From a virus: DNA of 61,885 nt. Positions within the stretch are counted from its first letter, which is position 1. Each line of letters starts with the position of its first letter. The translations under genes and the position numbers were made by a program. The stretch lies in IMG/VR virus record IMGVR_UViG_3300032213_001974, positions 1 to 61,885 of that record; one strand, 5' to 3'. Below, piece by piece: positions 22,767 to 31,344 of this stretch. The notes below the pieces were generated by a model. That model had not been told where the DNA came from. It was given only the letters and a program-made list of their open reading frames with translations, and did no database searches.

Positions 22767-23935
22767 TAGGTTAGGCGAATTTTGACTGCTCCTGCTGCGG
22801 TGTAGTACAGAGATCCTACAGCGATGCCGCCGCTGGCTGCACCCGCGTCGTCAGCATACGGGCCGAGCGGAGAAGATAGAACTGCAATCGTGCCAAGCCC
22901 AAGAGTTGTGCGCTGAGCGCTCGCGCTCACGTCGTCGAGGAGGGCGCGGCCTGCGGCGGTGCAGGTAATCTCTTCCACATTACCAGATCCTGAAGAAGAC
23001 CTGCCAAGAAGCTTGTCAGTCGCGGACACGTTCTGCATCTTTGCGTACGTGACAGCGTCATTTGCGATCGTAGCAACAAACGAGCTTGTTCCAGAACCAG
23101 TCACGTCTCCAGTCAGTGTGATAGCCGCAGAAGTGGCGACTGCGCCGAGTCCAAGAGTAGCGCGTTGGGCGCTCGCATCAGCGTCGTCAAGAATAGCGCG
23201 GCCTGCGGCAGTGCAGGTGATTTCTTCCACGTTGCCTGTGCTCGCGGATCTACCAAGCAGGCAGTTGGCGGAAGCGGTCTGAAGCTTGCCATACGTCACT
23301 ACGTTCGCAGAGATTGTCGCGGAGAATGTTCCAGTGCCCGATCCAGTGATGTCTCCAGTAAGGGAGATCGTTTGATCTCCGGTGTTGCTGCCCGAGCTGG
23401 TGCCGCTGAATGTCCCGCTTTGAGTGGCGAGAGTCCCGAGTCCAAGAGTAGACCGGGCACTCGAAGCAGTGGTGTCATCCAGCAGCGTGAGGGCGAACGA
23501 GGTGATCGTTCCGAGAGACGCGGCTGACGAGCTGGTGTAATAGACAAACTTGTCAGCGGCTGGAGTCAGTCCGTCAAAAGCGTCGATGATCGCAGGGACT
23601 GACGACAAGTCGGTGTACGGGACTGAAGAAGTAGGTGAATAGGTTCCGGAGCCAGTACGCTTTACGTAGCCATTGGAGGACAAGCCTGATAGGCCAGTTA
23701 GCTCTGTTCCCACAGTTAGAGTGGAAGAAGAGAAGACGAGACCAGTGCCAAGGGAGATTGTCTGGGCGACTCCGGTTCCAGAACTATAGCGACCCAGTAG
23801 GCGAGCAGTCGGGACACTCGCAACCTGTGCAAACGACACAGTGATTTCGTCCGTGCCACCGGAAGCGTGAGAAGATGCGTGCAGTGCTGGGAATCCAGTG
23901 TCAGATACAATGAGAGTGACTCGGTCGATTGGCAT
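22766..23935 (-). CDS. Tail-fibre-like repeat protein (389 aa)
   Basis: The sequence is Ser/Thr/Gly/Ala-rich with internal imperfect repeats. VEEITCTAAGRAILDDADAS is repeated about 85 residues later with small changes, each followed by QRATLGLG-type text. The N-terminus MPIDRVTLIVSDTGFPALHA is the likely attachment end. These features are typical of trimeric fibre shafts. It lies between the collagen-like fibre and the 401-residue protein, with overlapping stop and start codons. Confidence 0.75.
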   Translation of the reverse strand: MPIDRVTLIVSDTGFPALHASSHASGGTDEITVSFAQVASVPTARLLGRYSSGTGVAQTISLGTGLVFSSSTLTVGTELTGLSGLSSNGYVKRTGSGTYSPTSSVPYTDLSSVPAIIDAFDGLTPAADKFVYYTSSSAASLGTITSFALTLLDDTTASSARSTLGLGTLATQSGTFSGTSSGSNTGDQTISLTGDITGSGTGTFSATISANVVTYGKLQTASANCLLGRSASTGNVEEITCTAAGRAILDDADASAQRATLGLGAVATSAAITLTGDVTGSGTSSFVATIANDAVTYAKMQNVSATDKLLGRSSSGSGNVEEITCTAAGRALLDDVSASAQRTTLGLGTIAVLSSPLGPYADDAGAASGGIAVGSLYYTAAGAVKIRLT

Positions 23936-23938
23936 GGT

Positions 23939-24256
23939 TCAGGGCTCTGAAGGAGCAGTGTAGCTGAAAGCAGCGCCATCGAAGGCATATCCCTCGGGCA
24001 TCTCGACAATACAGCGTTCAGGGAATGTGGTCTTGGCGAGCTGGGTGTTGACCGCGATGCCCAGAGCGGTGTTGCCTGTGAAGCGATCAAGGTTGAGCGG
24101 CACGTTGGCGTTGAGGCTGACCACGATCTCCTGTGGATCGCGGTCCCAGAACTGGTGGTAGCACTCAGCTTGGGTGACGGCGTAATGCCTCGCCGCCTTG
24201 GTCTGCTTGAGTGCCAGTTCGCGGTTGAATTCGACGGGTGTGAGTGGTTCGATCAT
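23939..24256 (-). CDS. Hypothetical structural-region protein (105 aa)
   Basis: MIEPLTPVEFNRELALKQTK, then HYAVTQAECYHQFWDRDPQE, and a beta-rich C-terminus. No family is recognised. It lies between two fibre genes (8 bp and 3 bp spacing), so it is possibly a fibre-assembly or chaperone-type protein. That idea is inference. Confidence 0.6.
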   Translation of the reverse strand: MIEPLTPVEFNRELALKQTKAARHYAVTQAECYHQFWDRDPQEIVVSLNANVPLNLDRFTGNTALGIAVNTQLAKTTFPERCIVEMPEGYAFDGAAFSYTAPSEP

Positions 24257-24264
24257 GGCAGTAG

Positions 24265-26298
24265 TTATCCGTTTACCCAGTTGGTTCCGTTGTAGAAAAC
24301 TTTTGTGACAGTTGATCCGCCTCCAGCTGCGTTTGCCATGAAGACAGGTATTGCAACTCCATCCGTAATAAATGCGGTGTCGCCTTGGGTTGCTGCTGGA
24401 AGAGTGGCGAAGGTGTATCCTTTGAGTCGAACTGTGTTGCCTGAAATGATCTTACCTGCCGTTTGGATTCCGCCAGCACCTGGATCAGATGTCGTCCCAA
24501 ATCCGACACCTCCAGAGGTGGACATGTAAAACGAGTTGGTGGCAGCGTCGTTTGCAAAGCTGAAAGGCGTTGCAGTAATGGACGTATTCGCGTCGTTGAG
24601 TCGCTGGATTTGAAACCTGTTTGAAAGATTACCAAACCGCATCACACGTTGCCCGGAAGTATTGTTTAGGGCGTTGACATACACAAACGCCTCATTGTTG
24701 GCGGTCGCAGTTACGTAAGATCCAGTGATTCCGCTTGATGTCAGGAAGTTCCTCCCGGAGCTGTCCGTCACCATGGTCAAATTACAGGTGGCATCGGTCG
24801 CGGTGAAGACTGTGCCTGAGCCTGAGCGGGACAATGTCGGAGTGGTCAGCGTCGGACTTGTTGCGAAAACAAGCGATCCTGATCCTGTCTCGTTGGTGAT
24901 GGCAGCGGCGAGGTTCGCGCTGGTCGGAGTGGCAAGGAATGTTGCAACTCCGGTTCCGAGTGATGTCAGCCCGGTTCCGCCTTTGGTGGCAGGAAGCGCG
25001 GTCGTCAAAGCCGTGGCAAGATTTTCGCCAGATGGAGTCCCGAGGAATATGCCAACTCCTGTGCCTAAACCTGAGAATTGGCTGACTGATGGCGTTTGCC
25101 AGTCTCCAGTCTCCACGCCATTTGCATAGAGTAAACTTCCTGGACTCCTTTGAAATGCAAGTTGACCTGCAAAATCTGGAGTTGCCGCTAGCTTTTCGGT
25201 TTCGTCATTGAAAACACGGGTCAATTTTCCACCCGTAACCGCCGTCATAAAATTCGCGCTGGTCGGAGTTGCGAGAAATGTAGCAACTCCGGTTCCGAGT
25301 CCGCTCACGCCTGTTGAGATAGGCAGTCCTGTCCCGTTTGTCAGCGTGATCGAAGATGGTGTGCCTGCTGCTCCTCCAGTCCGAATGAGTGTTGCCGCGC
25401 TTCCCGTGCCGTTGCGGAACGACGGGTTGCCGGATGAGTCAGAATACCATGCGGAACGTCCAGCGATGACAGTCGGTGCGGTGCCGTTGAGGGTGACGAA
25501 ATGACCTGCTTGGCCTCCTGTCGGGACGCTGGCAAAGTGGCCGTTATTGACTGCGTCACCTGAGACGTTGGCAGTTCCGTCGAAGGAAATGCCGAAGATG
25601 TTTCGGGCGGTTGCAAGCGCGGTGGCAGTGGCGGCGTTTCCAGTTACGTCGCCAGTTGAGGTTATGTTAGATGCTGCAATAGTTGAGCAGGAAATACTCC
25701 CAGCGCAGGCAATTCCATTCACTCCGACATCAATTCCATCGAAATTAAAACCTGACGACCATTCTCCCACATTTGTTCCAATACCTTTGAGAAGATTGCC
25801 AGTATCAAGGTCGACTCCGAGTTGACCGATAAAATCCGGCGTTGCTGCATCCACGGCGGCTTGGTTTGCAAACGCGCGGGTGACTTTCAAGCCCGTCAAT
25901 CCGCTGCCGTTTCCTGTCGGGGTCAGGTAATCCGTGCCAGCAGTTGCAACCGCTACGTCCGTGCCGTTGCCTTTCAGCAGGCCGTTCAGCGTCGTCGTGG
26001 TCGAGGTGCTGATGGAGTTCGGGCCTGCGGGTCCAGTGGCTCCCGTAGCTCCCGTAGCTCCCGTAGCTCCCGTAGCTCCCGTAGCTCCCGTAGCTCCCGT
26101 AGCTCCCGTAGCTCCGCGAGGAATACCAAAGTTGAAGACCGCCGCAGTGGACGTGCCACTGTTAGTCACAGTGGCGTTCGACCCGGCAGACAACGTGGTA
26201 GTAGTCCCAATCGAGATGGTTCCAGACGGACCAGTAGCGCCGACATCCGACAGGACCAGCGTTACATCGTCACCAACAGAATCTACAAGAAGTGGCAT
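24265..26298 (-). CDS. Collagen-like tail fibre (677 aa)
   Basis: An N-terminal attachment region (MPLLVDSVGDDVTLVLSDVG) is followed by an (Ala-Thr-Gly)n collagen-like run encoded by 26036-26116. Long imperfect repeats follow, with VFNDETEKLAATPDFAGQLA and LGTGVATFLATPTSAN at least four times. The C-terminal part (FATLPAATQGDTAFITDGVA) resembles fibre tips. Gly-X-Y runs form a triple helix in trimeric fibres. The gene is 26 bases from the next ORF and is transcribed leftward with it. Confidence 0.88.
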   Translation of the reverse strand: MPLLVDSVGDDVTLVLSDVGATGPSGTISIGTTTTLSAGSNATVTNSGTSTAAVFNFGIPRGATGATGATGATGATGATGATGATGATGPAGPNSISTSTTTTLNGLLKGNGTDVAVATAGTDYLTPTGNGSGLTGLKVTRAFANQAAVDAATPDFIGQLGVDLDTGNLLKGIGTNVGEWSSGFNFDGIDVGVNGIACAGSISCSTIAASNITSTGDVTGNAATATALATARNIFGISFDGTANVSGDAVNNGHFASVPTGGQAGHFVTLNGTAPTVIAGRSAWYSDSSGNPSFRNGTGSAATLIRTGGAAGTPSSITLTNGTGLPISTGVSGLGTGVATFLATPTSANFMTAVTGGKLTRVFNDETEKLAATPDFAGQLAFQRSPGSLLYANGVETGDWQTPSVSQFSGLGTGVGIFLGTPSGENLATALTTALPATKGGTGLTSLGTGVATFLATPTSANLAAAITNETGSGSLVFATSPTLTTPTLSRSGSGTVFTATDATCNLTMVTDSSGRNFLTSSGITGSYVTATANNEAFVYVNALNNTSGQRVMRFGNLSNRFQIQRLNDANTSITATPFSFANDAATNSFYMSTSGGVGFGTTSDPGAGGIQTAGKIISGNTVRLKGYTFATLPAATQGDTAFITDGVAIPVFMANAAGGGSTVTKVFYNGTNWVNG
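26036..26116. repeat. 9-bp coding minisatellite in fibre gene (9 units)
   Basis: Nine 9-bp units of gtagctccc (first and last slightly changed) encode Gly-Ala-Thr on the minus strand, the collagen-like run of the fibre. Like the terminal array, it is an expandable tandem repeat. Confidence 0.95.
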
Positions 26299-26624
26299 TA
26301 GTCGATTGGGGAAATATCTCCGATAATAGTCAGCTCGCCGTAGATGGGGCGATTGATGTTCGAGTTTCGGCTATACGCTACGTCGTAGACGTAGGTGAGA
26401 TTCGGGGAAAGGAGGCGAGTCTTGGTGCGGTTGAGTACGAACGTATAGACGCCCGGCGCATCCTCGGCGACTTCAAAACTGGTGACGACTGGGGTCTTGT
26501 ACTTCAGGCGAACGGCGCAAGTGAAATCGACCCCGGTTACAGGATCGTCATTATCGTCCAAGAAGGTGATCGCGAATCCGTAATCACTATCCCGGCTAAT
26601 AGTTCTGTTGATATTAGTTGCCAT
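26298..26624 (-). CDS. Small beta-rich structural protein (108 aa)
   Basis: MATNINRTISRDSDYGFAIT, then VTGVDFTCAVRLKYKTP and VYTFVLNRTKTRLLS is the alternating strand pattern of a beta-sandwich resembling the N-terminal domains of baseplate or receptor-binding proteins such as BppU. This similarity is by pattern only. Its start overlaps the amidase gene end by 11 bp, and its stop touches the fibre gene start. Confidence 0.65.
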   Translation of the reverse strand: MATNINRTISRDSDYGFAITFLDDNDDPVTGVDFTCAVRLKYKTPVVTSFEVAEDAPGVYTFVLNRTKTRLLSPNLTYVYDVAYSRNSNINRPIYGELTIIGDISPID

Positions 26625-27171
26625 CGTTGTAAGCGGCGATTGCGTCGGCGTAAATCTCGGCGAGCTTGGCGTAGTTAAGCGAGTAGAAACTCCATTCGCG
26701 CTCGTTAGAGCCGAAGAAAGGTTCGCAGATTACTGCGGGGCATCCGGTAAGGCGAAGGAAAGAACCTCCGCGGTCGTTCGCGTCGATGGGCTTTGGTCCA
26801 CGGTTCTTGAAACCGGACAAGCCCTTGGTGTGCGCGGAGATCAGAGCAGAAGCGAGGCGGGCACCCTTGTTCGAGCTATGCCAGAACAAATACTCAAAGC
26901 CATTGGCGCTGGAGTCGGCGCTATTGAAGTGGAGTTCAATGGCGATGTCAGCGTCATAACTGGCGATCTGAGCCGCAACGTCACGCATGGCAGCCGTGTA
27001 TCCGTTGCCCTTGTAGTGATCAATGATCTCGGATTCAATGCCGCGAATGCGGAGAGCTTCCTTCAGGAAGCCAGCAAGAGTGTGGTTGTAAGACCATTCC
27101 GTGATTCCTGATACGGATTCGGCTCCGTCGTCTCCATCTCGGCTATGACCTACGCAGATTGCGACTTTCAT
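26614..27171 (-). CDS. N-acetylmuramoyl-L-alanine amidase (endolysin, Amidase_3 type) (185 aa)
   Basis: The zinc ligands of the Amidase_3 fold are visible: VGHSRDG (His), ITEWSYN (Glu), IAIELHFNSA (His) and the catalytic CEPFFGSN Glu near the C-terminus. ATG 27171 (MKVAICVGHS) starts the domain, and the upstream 27279 start would add unrelated sequence. It hydrolyses the peptidoglycan amide bond and is the likely endolysin. It is a single-domain enzyme without a cell-wall-binding extension, typical of Gram-negative phages. It is near the DUF1353-like protein, holin and lipoprotein. Confidence 0.92.
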   Translation of the reverse strand: MKVAICVGHSRDGDDGAESVSGITEWSYNHTLAGFLKEALRIRGIESEIIDHYKGNGYTAAMRDVAAQIASYDADIAIELHFNSADSSANGFEYLFWHSSNKGARLASALISAHTKGLSGFKNRGPKPIDANDRGGSFLRLTGCPAVICEPFFGSNEREWSFYSLNYAKLAEIYADAIAAYNDGN

Positions 27172-27208
27172 AGGCGAATGATACCGCAATGCCTTGACTA
27201 ATACAACC

Positions 27209-27700
27209 TCAATCCCCGTGGTAGTAGCATTCCGGAGTCTTCTTGAAGAAGTCTCCGAAGAACTTCCATGGATAGCCAAGAGTCGCCACAGCGCCGAAGT
27301 AGACGCCGGACAGGGCGAAGCCTTCCAGCTTCATCAGGTTGTAGAAGATCGCGTTGGCGTCTTCCTGACTAAGTGGAAAGCAGTCGGCGCTCAGATACTG
27401 GTAGAGCGCGTCGTGGACAACGGACCCACCAAGATTCGTTGGAGTGTCCGGAGTTCCAAACCACTTGCCAGCAACGGCGATCTTGGGCGAGGATCCGTTC
27501 CAGTTGTAGAACTTACGAACGGTAATCGTGTTGCCATTCAGGTTGAGCCACTCGGTTCCGCGATCGTCGCGAAAAGAATGGTTACCAAGCTGGCGGTCCA
27601 CGCGCACAGAAAAATCTTCGAGCAACTCAAAGCGGTACTTGCTACCAAACTTGGCAGGCAGTTCGCGGTAGGCGAGCTTACTTACTGATTCTATTATCAT
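27209..27700 (-). CDS. DUF1353-like protein (163 aa)
   Basis: FYNWNGSSPKIAVAGKWFGT, DTPTNLGGSVVHDALYQYLS and the C-terminal LEGFALSGVYFGAVATLG match the DUF1353 pattern of phage lysis regions. The HD-like VVHDALYQY is conserved in the family. Its biochemical role is unknown. Thirty-seven bases separate it from the amidase start, and it overlaps the frameshift protein by ATGA. Confidence 0.8.
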   Translation of the reverse strand: MIIESVSKLAYRELPAKFGSKYRFELLEDFSVRVDRQLGNHSFRDDRGTEWLNLNGNTITVRKFYNWNGSSPKIAVAGKWFGTPDTPTNLGGSVVHDALYQYLSADCFPLSQEDANAIFYNLMKLEGFALSGVYFGAVATLGYPWKFFGDFFKKTPECYYHGD

Positions 27701-28439
27701 TTAGCTGGAGCGAATCTGCCGAAGAATTTAGAAGCCGCTTTAATATCTTGTTCACGAGTATCCCCCATCTTTACCTCTGGAACTGGGCCTCGCGCTTGTA
27801 GGATCTGCCTTTGCGCCAAAGCTAAAGCATTCCGGCGTAATTTTATTTCCTCTTCTGCGGCGCGTTGATCTAAATAAGCGTCCGATATGTTTTCAGCAAG
27901 CGCGGATAAAGTAGAGGTGGGCCTTTGAATTGCCGAGGATACTACATCCCCTAGGGCAGAAAGGTAGTTTCCGGGTTCCGCGGCGGTTTCTAGCTTTTCT
28001 TTAGTGGCTTCTTTTGTTTGCCTCCTTAACTCGGGGTCTGAAACAGCCCTTACGGCATCTACTCCCCAAAGAATTGCTGGGACCTCTGCGGCAACTCCCA
28101 ATGCGCTTCCTGCTGTACCCAAGCTGCGAGCAACTTGTGGTAGTGCAGCAGGGACACTCTTGCCCAAAGAAGCGAGCACGCTTGGCACAACGCGTGAAGC
28201 GGCTACCTCACCGATCTTTGCCCCTAAAGCTAATTGAGAGGCGGCATCGGCAACACTTTCGCTATTTTGTACTGCAGATTCTACTTTAGAGTACTTGGGC
28301 ACCACAGCGTTTCCTGTATCAGGCTCCCCTCCGGGACCCCCAAGAACTTTTTTGGTATCCTCGGACGGGGTTCTTTAGCTAGTCGAACTAGGCCCCCTTC
28401 CACGGCCTCAACAAAGCTTTTTGCAGGAACGCTTGGCAT
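27697..28439 (-). CDS. Protein made by probable -1 frameshift (31 + 216 aa)
   Basis: The zero frame opens at ATG 28439 in a TAATG overlap with the holin gene and reads MPSVPAKSFVEAVEGGLVRL to Lys31. There the heptamer A-AAA-AAG occurs (28353-28347). Without slippage it ends after 52 residues at 28281. A -1 shift enters the long frame (VLGGPGGEPDTGNAVVPKYS and on), which has no ATG of its own nearby and continues to 27697. The long part has a hydrophobic middle (VVPSVLASLGKSVPAALPQ) and a charged helical C-terminus. A single-base homopolymer error would produce the same picture. Function is unknown. Confidence 0.65.
28347..28353 (-). promoter_or_regulatory. A-AAA-AAG slippery heptamer
   Basis: The heptamer lies in the zero-frame phase CCA-AAA-AAG and exactly matches the dnaX-type -1 slippery site. 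The -1 frame is open immediately after it. G+C-rich sequence downstream could form a stimulatory hairpin, but I see no certain stem. Confidence 0.6.
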
Positions 28440-28780
28440 TACTTGTTAGTTCTACTAGCACGAATCTCAGCGATCAGGTTGTTGAGGGCTTCCGTGTACG
28501 CCTCACGACTTTCGTGGGACTTCAGAAGCTCTCCGTGCTGGTTCTCGATCTGGTTCTGAAGCGAGATGCGAACCTCTTTTTGGAGATCCTGAACGCCCTT
28601 CCACAGGGTCACTACAGCGAAAGAGAGAATCCCCACGACTGTGAGTTGTCCCCCATTCGTGATAAGTTGCTGGGATTCGCCCGTAGCGATCTCAGTAGCA
28701 ATATTGGAAAAAGCAGAAGCCGCATACAGCACGGCGGCAAGTATGAAAGATCCCACTGATTTTACAAGCCACTCGTTCAT
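28439..28780 (-). CDS. Holin candidate (113 aa)
   Basis: Two hydrophobic segments (SVGSFILAAVLYAASAF and QLTVVGILSFAVVTLW) are followed by a charged coiled-coil C-terminus (VQDLQKEVRISLQNQIENQH). The size, topology and neighbourhood (amidase, lipoprotein) fit a class II-like holin. It overlaps the lipoprotein upstream (ATGA) and the frameshift gene downstream (TAATG). Confidence 0.75.
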   Translation of the reverse strand: MNEWLVKSVGSFILAAVLYAASAFSNIATEIATGESQQLITNGGQLTVVGILSFAVVTLWKGVQDLQKEVRISLQNQIENQHGELLKSHESREAYTEALNNLIAEIRASRTNK

Positions 28781-28914
28781 TTGGATGGAAGCACAGCCCG
28801 TGGAGCTGAAATTGTAACGTCGTAACGAAGACCAGTGTATGGCCCGTCAAAGCTGACCTTAGTCCCGCAGGAGGTGAGGGACAGGGCGATCAGGAGGCAG
28901 GCAAGGAATTTCAC
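28777..28914 (-). CDS. Small lipoprotein, o-spanin-like (45 aa)
   Basis: GTG 28914 starts MKFLACLLIALSLTSCG, a lipoprotein signal with lipobox LTSC cleaved before Cys16. The mature part is short (GTKVSFDGPYTG and on). Such outer-membrane lipoproteins near a holin are typical o-spanins that help disrupt the Gram-negative outer membrane. The start overlaps the previous stop (GTGA) and its TGA overlaps the holin ATG. No i-spanin is clearly identified; the membrane protein at 1543-1953 is too far away to pair with confidence. Confidence 0.7.
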   Translation of the reverse strand: MKFLACLLIALSLTSCGTKVSFDGPYTGLRYDVTISAPRAVLPSK

Positions 28915-29138
28915 GACATGCCTCCCATACGCTTCTCGACAGCGGAGCCGAAGTCAGCCTCCTCTTCAGGCGCTTCCTGTTCAGCTTCTTCAGATTCCGT
29001 GATCGGGTTGTTCTCGACAGAAAGCGGAATCAACATTCCTTCAGACACCGCGTAGGTCGTCATGAAGTCAATGGTTTCGCCCTCGGCAAGTTCCGGGACA
29101 TCGAGCCCGGCAGGGATTGGAAAGGAAGGATCAGGCAT
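28911..29138 (-). CDS. Small acidic protein (75 aa)
   Basis: MPDPSFPIPAGLDVPELAEG and a strongly acidic C-terminus (ESEEAEQEAPEEEADFG). No family is recognised. It is the first gene of the lysis cluster after a hairpin, coupled to the lipoprotein start by GTGA. Confidence 0.65.
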   Translation of the reverse strand: MPDPSFPIPAGLDVPELAEGETIDFMTTYAVSEGMLIPLSVENNPITESEEAEQEAPEEEADFGSAVEKRMGGMS

Positions 29139-29157
29139 GGGAGTGGGAAAGGGGGTG

Positions 29158-29200
29158 AACTATGAGCCCCAGTAAGGTAGCGCGTCTGAGGCTCATAGTT
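29158..29200. terminator. Perfect 11-bp hairpin between decoration-like and lysis genes
   Basis: AACTATGAGCC at 29158-29168 pairs perfectly with 29190-29200 across a 21-nt loop. There is no clean T-run on either side. It may attenuate or process the leftward transcript between structural and lysis genes. Confidence 0.5.
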
Positions 29201-29223
29201 CTTTGTAGTCCGAAGACCGGGGA

Positions 29224-29658
29224 TTAGGCGTCGTTGGAGACGTGGTACCAGCGGGTTCCGTTCGACAGGAGCCAAGCGGACTTACCAGTAGCGACAACAA
29301 GAGTGTCCGCCTCGGCAGTGCCCGTCAGAATCTTCTCAGATCCGGGGGTATCCAGAGTCAGGTTTCCTGATGCGGTGTTGAGTACAATCACTTCACGGAG
29401 CGTGCCAGCAACAGCGGGCAGCGTGACCGTAGGAGTGGTGCCAGTGACAACCGACATCTTCGTGTTGATTGTCTCCGTGGTGGCGACAGCGTCATCAACT
29501 TCGGAGGCGAGTAGCCCAACGGAGCGGAGGGAACCCAGCGTGGTTGTCTTAGCGCCAACAGGCTGCGCCGAGATGTCATAGACATGAAGCAAGTCGCCAG
29601 CGAGCAGGGCGGAAGTAGCCAGCGTGCTTAGAATAGGGGCGTCGTCGAGAGTAGGCAT
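29224..29658 (-). CDS. Head decoration-like protein (144 aa)
   Basis: Thr/Ala/Val/Leu-rich beta pattern (KMSVVTGTTPTVTLPAVAG, then REVIVLNTASGNLTLDTPGS, KSAWLLSNGTRWYHVSN). It lies between the major capsid gene and the lysis genes, the usual position for a decoration or minor capsid protein. I do not recognise a specific family. Confidence 0.65.
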   Translation of the reverse strand: MPTLDDAPILSTLATSALLAGDLLHVYDISAQPVGAKTTTLGSLRSVGLLASEVDDAVATTETINTKMSVVTGTTPTVTLPAVAGTLREVIVLNTASGNLTLDTPGSEKILTGTAEADTLVVATGKSAWLLSNGTRWYHVSNDA

Positions 29659-29674
29659 AGGAAGGAAAGGGAAA

Positions 29675-29709
29675 GAGCCCGGCCCACTTGTTTAGAGTGA
29701 ACCGGGCTC
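29675..29709 (-). terminator. Terminator after major capsid gene
   Basis: GAGCCCGG and CCGGGCTC (29675-29682 and 29702-29709) form an 8-bp stem. Read leftward, it is followed by TTTCCCTTTCC. Partial termination would keep capsid transcripts highest. Confidence 0.65.
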
Positions 29710-29715
29710 GGGTGA

Positions 29716-31050
29716 TTAGGCAGCAGGGGTGGTGCTGGTGCGCTTGAACAGGATGACGTAACCGAAGTTCGTCTTGATCGGCTTGGAGGCAGAGGCGAGG
29801 ACACCGCGGAAGAAACCGATGGTTCCGTCTGGGTTGATGGTCTCGTTCTGGATGTTCAGCCAGTTGAACTTGCCCTTGTAGTCGGTAGGCAGGAAGCTGA
29901 CACCAGCGCCGCCCGAGGAGATCGGGTTGGGGATCTGGATTTCCATGACTTCCTCGTGGAGCACGTAAGCCGCTTCGTAGTCAGCGGTATCGTACGAGGC
30001 ATTCATGATCAGCACACCGTTGGAGTAGACCTCTGGGCGAACCCGAGTGATCGTAGCACCAGAGATGCTGTAGCGCGGGGCGAAGTCATCGACCAAGTGG
30101 TAGTAGCCGCGGAAGGACTTTTCGATGCCAAGCGGGGCGAGGAGGTCGGAGACCTTCGCGCTGTTGTAGCGAGCGTCATCCCGGAATCCTGCTTCGGTCA
30201 TCAGCGAGTAGCTGGCTTCCGAGCTGAGAACCAGACCGAAGACCGGGCGGGCGTTTTCACGACCGTAGGCTTTGGCACCAGCACCTTGGCGAACGGCCTG
30301 ATAGTAAATCTTATCAAGGACCTTGTTCGAGATGTTGGCGGTTGGAGTGACATCCGCGTTGGAAGCACCGGAAGTCGTGATCTTAACATCAGTGACCTGC
30401 ACACCTTCGAAGAGGTCGTCCGCGGTGGAGTCACCATCGGAGTTGACCGTGGTGAGGATCGGTGTCGCAGCCGAAAGGCAGGGAACGAAGTTGGCGGAGA
30501 GGCGCTCGTACTCGTCGCGGTCGCGCTCGATCCAGCTGCGCATGGTGGAATCCTTGAGGATGTCCATGATAGCGCCGAGCTGCTCTTGGCGGTAGGCGGC
30601 GAAGCGGAGGTCTTCCACGTTGATGCGCGGGGACTGCACCGTGGCGCGCTGAAGGTTGAAGGTCTTCAGCTTGCGAGTAAAGTCAATGCGAGCGGTCTTG
30701 TTGAACGGACCGACGTTGTCGATGGACGAACCAGCGATAAGGGCCGAGCTGTTGAGCGCGGTGTTATCGGAGGTAAGAGCCGAGGAAGCCATGTTCGCCC
30801 AGTTAAGGCCGAGCACGTCAAAGGTTCCAGTGTTGCTTCCGTCGTTGAGCGGAAGGGCGCGGTCATAGATCAGCACGTTGCGCTGATAACCGAGGCCATC
30901 GACGAACTCAGACTTGCGGATAAGATCCATCCAAGGCGACATGCCGAGGGTCTGGCGGTGAATGTCGCTGCCGATACGGTTAGCCTCCTGAGTGAGGATT
31001 TCGTTGATCGCAGCGGTAGAAGAAGAACCGGGTGGGAATGAACCAGCCAT
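29716..31050 (-). CDS. Major capsid protein (444 aa)
   Basis: The protein is soluble, with MAGSFPPGSSSTAAINEILT, a helix LRFAAYRQEQLGAIMDILK and DEYERLSANFVPCL. The C-terminal KGKFNWLNIQNETINPDGT and AYVLHEEVMEIQ are consistent with an HK97-like fold seen in podovirus capsids. Its place after the scaffold gene, the size of about 440 aa and the strong terminators around it support the call. No motif is diagnostic. Confidence 0.8.
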   Translation of the reverse strand: MAGSFPPGSSSTAAINEILTQEANRIGSDIHRQTLGMSPWMDLIRKSEFVDGLGYQRNVLIYDRALPLNDGSNTGTFDVLGLNWANMASSALTSDNTALNSSALIAGSSIDNVGPFNKTARIDFTRKLKTFNLQRATVQSPRINVEDLRFAAYRQEQLGAIMDILKDSTMRSWIERDRDEYERLSANFVPCLSAATPILTTVNSDGDSTADDLFEGVQVTDVKITTSGASNADVTPTANISNKVLDKIYYQAVRQGAGAKAYGRENARPVFGLVLSSEASYSLMTEAGFRDDARYNSAKVSDLLAPLGIEKSFRGYYHLVDDFAPRYSISGATITRVRPEVYSNGVLIMNASYDTADYEAAYVLHEEVMEIQIPNPISSGGAGVSFLPTDYKGKFNWLNIQNETINPDGTIGFFRGVLASASKPIKTNFGYVILFKRTSTTPAA

Positions 31051-31228
31051 TGTAGTAAGTAGTAGGGGGTGTTAGAAACAGAATCGCGGTAACACTCGTT
31101 ATCGCAGTGATCTTTGTTGCTGGAGAAACACAACAGCGGCACAAGTGCCTATCTCCGATTCTGCTTTCCTGACTACTTATAGAAGGGTTGCCTACCCAGC
31201 GAAGGAATTTCGTCGTTCAGCTGCGGGT

Positions 31229-31258
31229 AAGATACCCGATAACCGATAAAACATTCAA
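31229..31258 (-). promoter_or_regulatory. Candidate promoter before major capsid gene
   Basis: Read leftward, TTGAAT (31253-31258) is followed by an 18-bp spacer and TATCTT (31229-31234). It lies in the 294-bp gap between a terminator and the capsid gene, where a dedicated promoter would be expected. The -10 match is moderate. Confidence 0.4.
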
Positions 31259-31280
31259 TGATAAAGTGCGGCAGGGCACG

Positions 31281-31319
31281 AAATAAAAAGTCCTGACCCG
31301 CGGTAAGCGGATCAGGACT
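31281..31319 (-). terminator. Rho-independent terminator after scaffold gene
   Basis: AGTCCTGA at 31289-31296 pairs with TCAGGACT at 31312-31319. Read leftward, the stem is followed by TTTTTATTT. This is a clear intrinsic terminator separating scaffold from capsid transcription. Confidence 0.88.
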
Positions 31320-31344
31320 ATGGAATAGTGGTTCGTGATAAGTG

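Noticed and set aside
29956-31041. Long rightward ORF antisense to the major capsid gene
   Set aside because: It mirrors the capsid codon structure. The capsid frame fits the leftward operon. The same applies to antisense ORFs over the portal (33932-35041) and scaffold (31732-32415).
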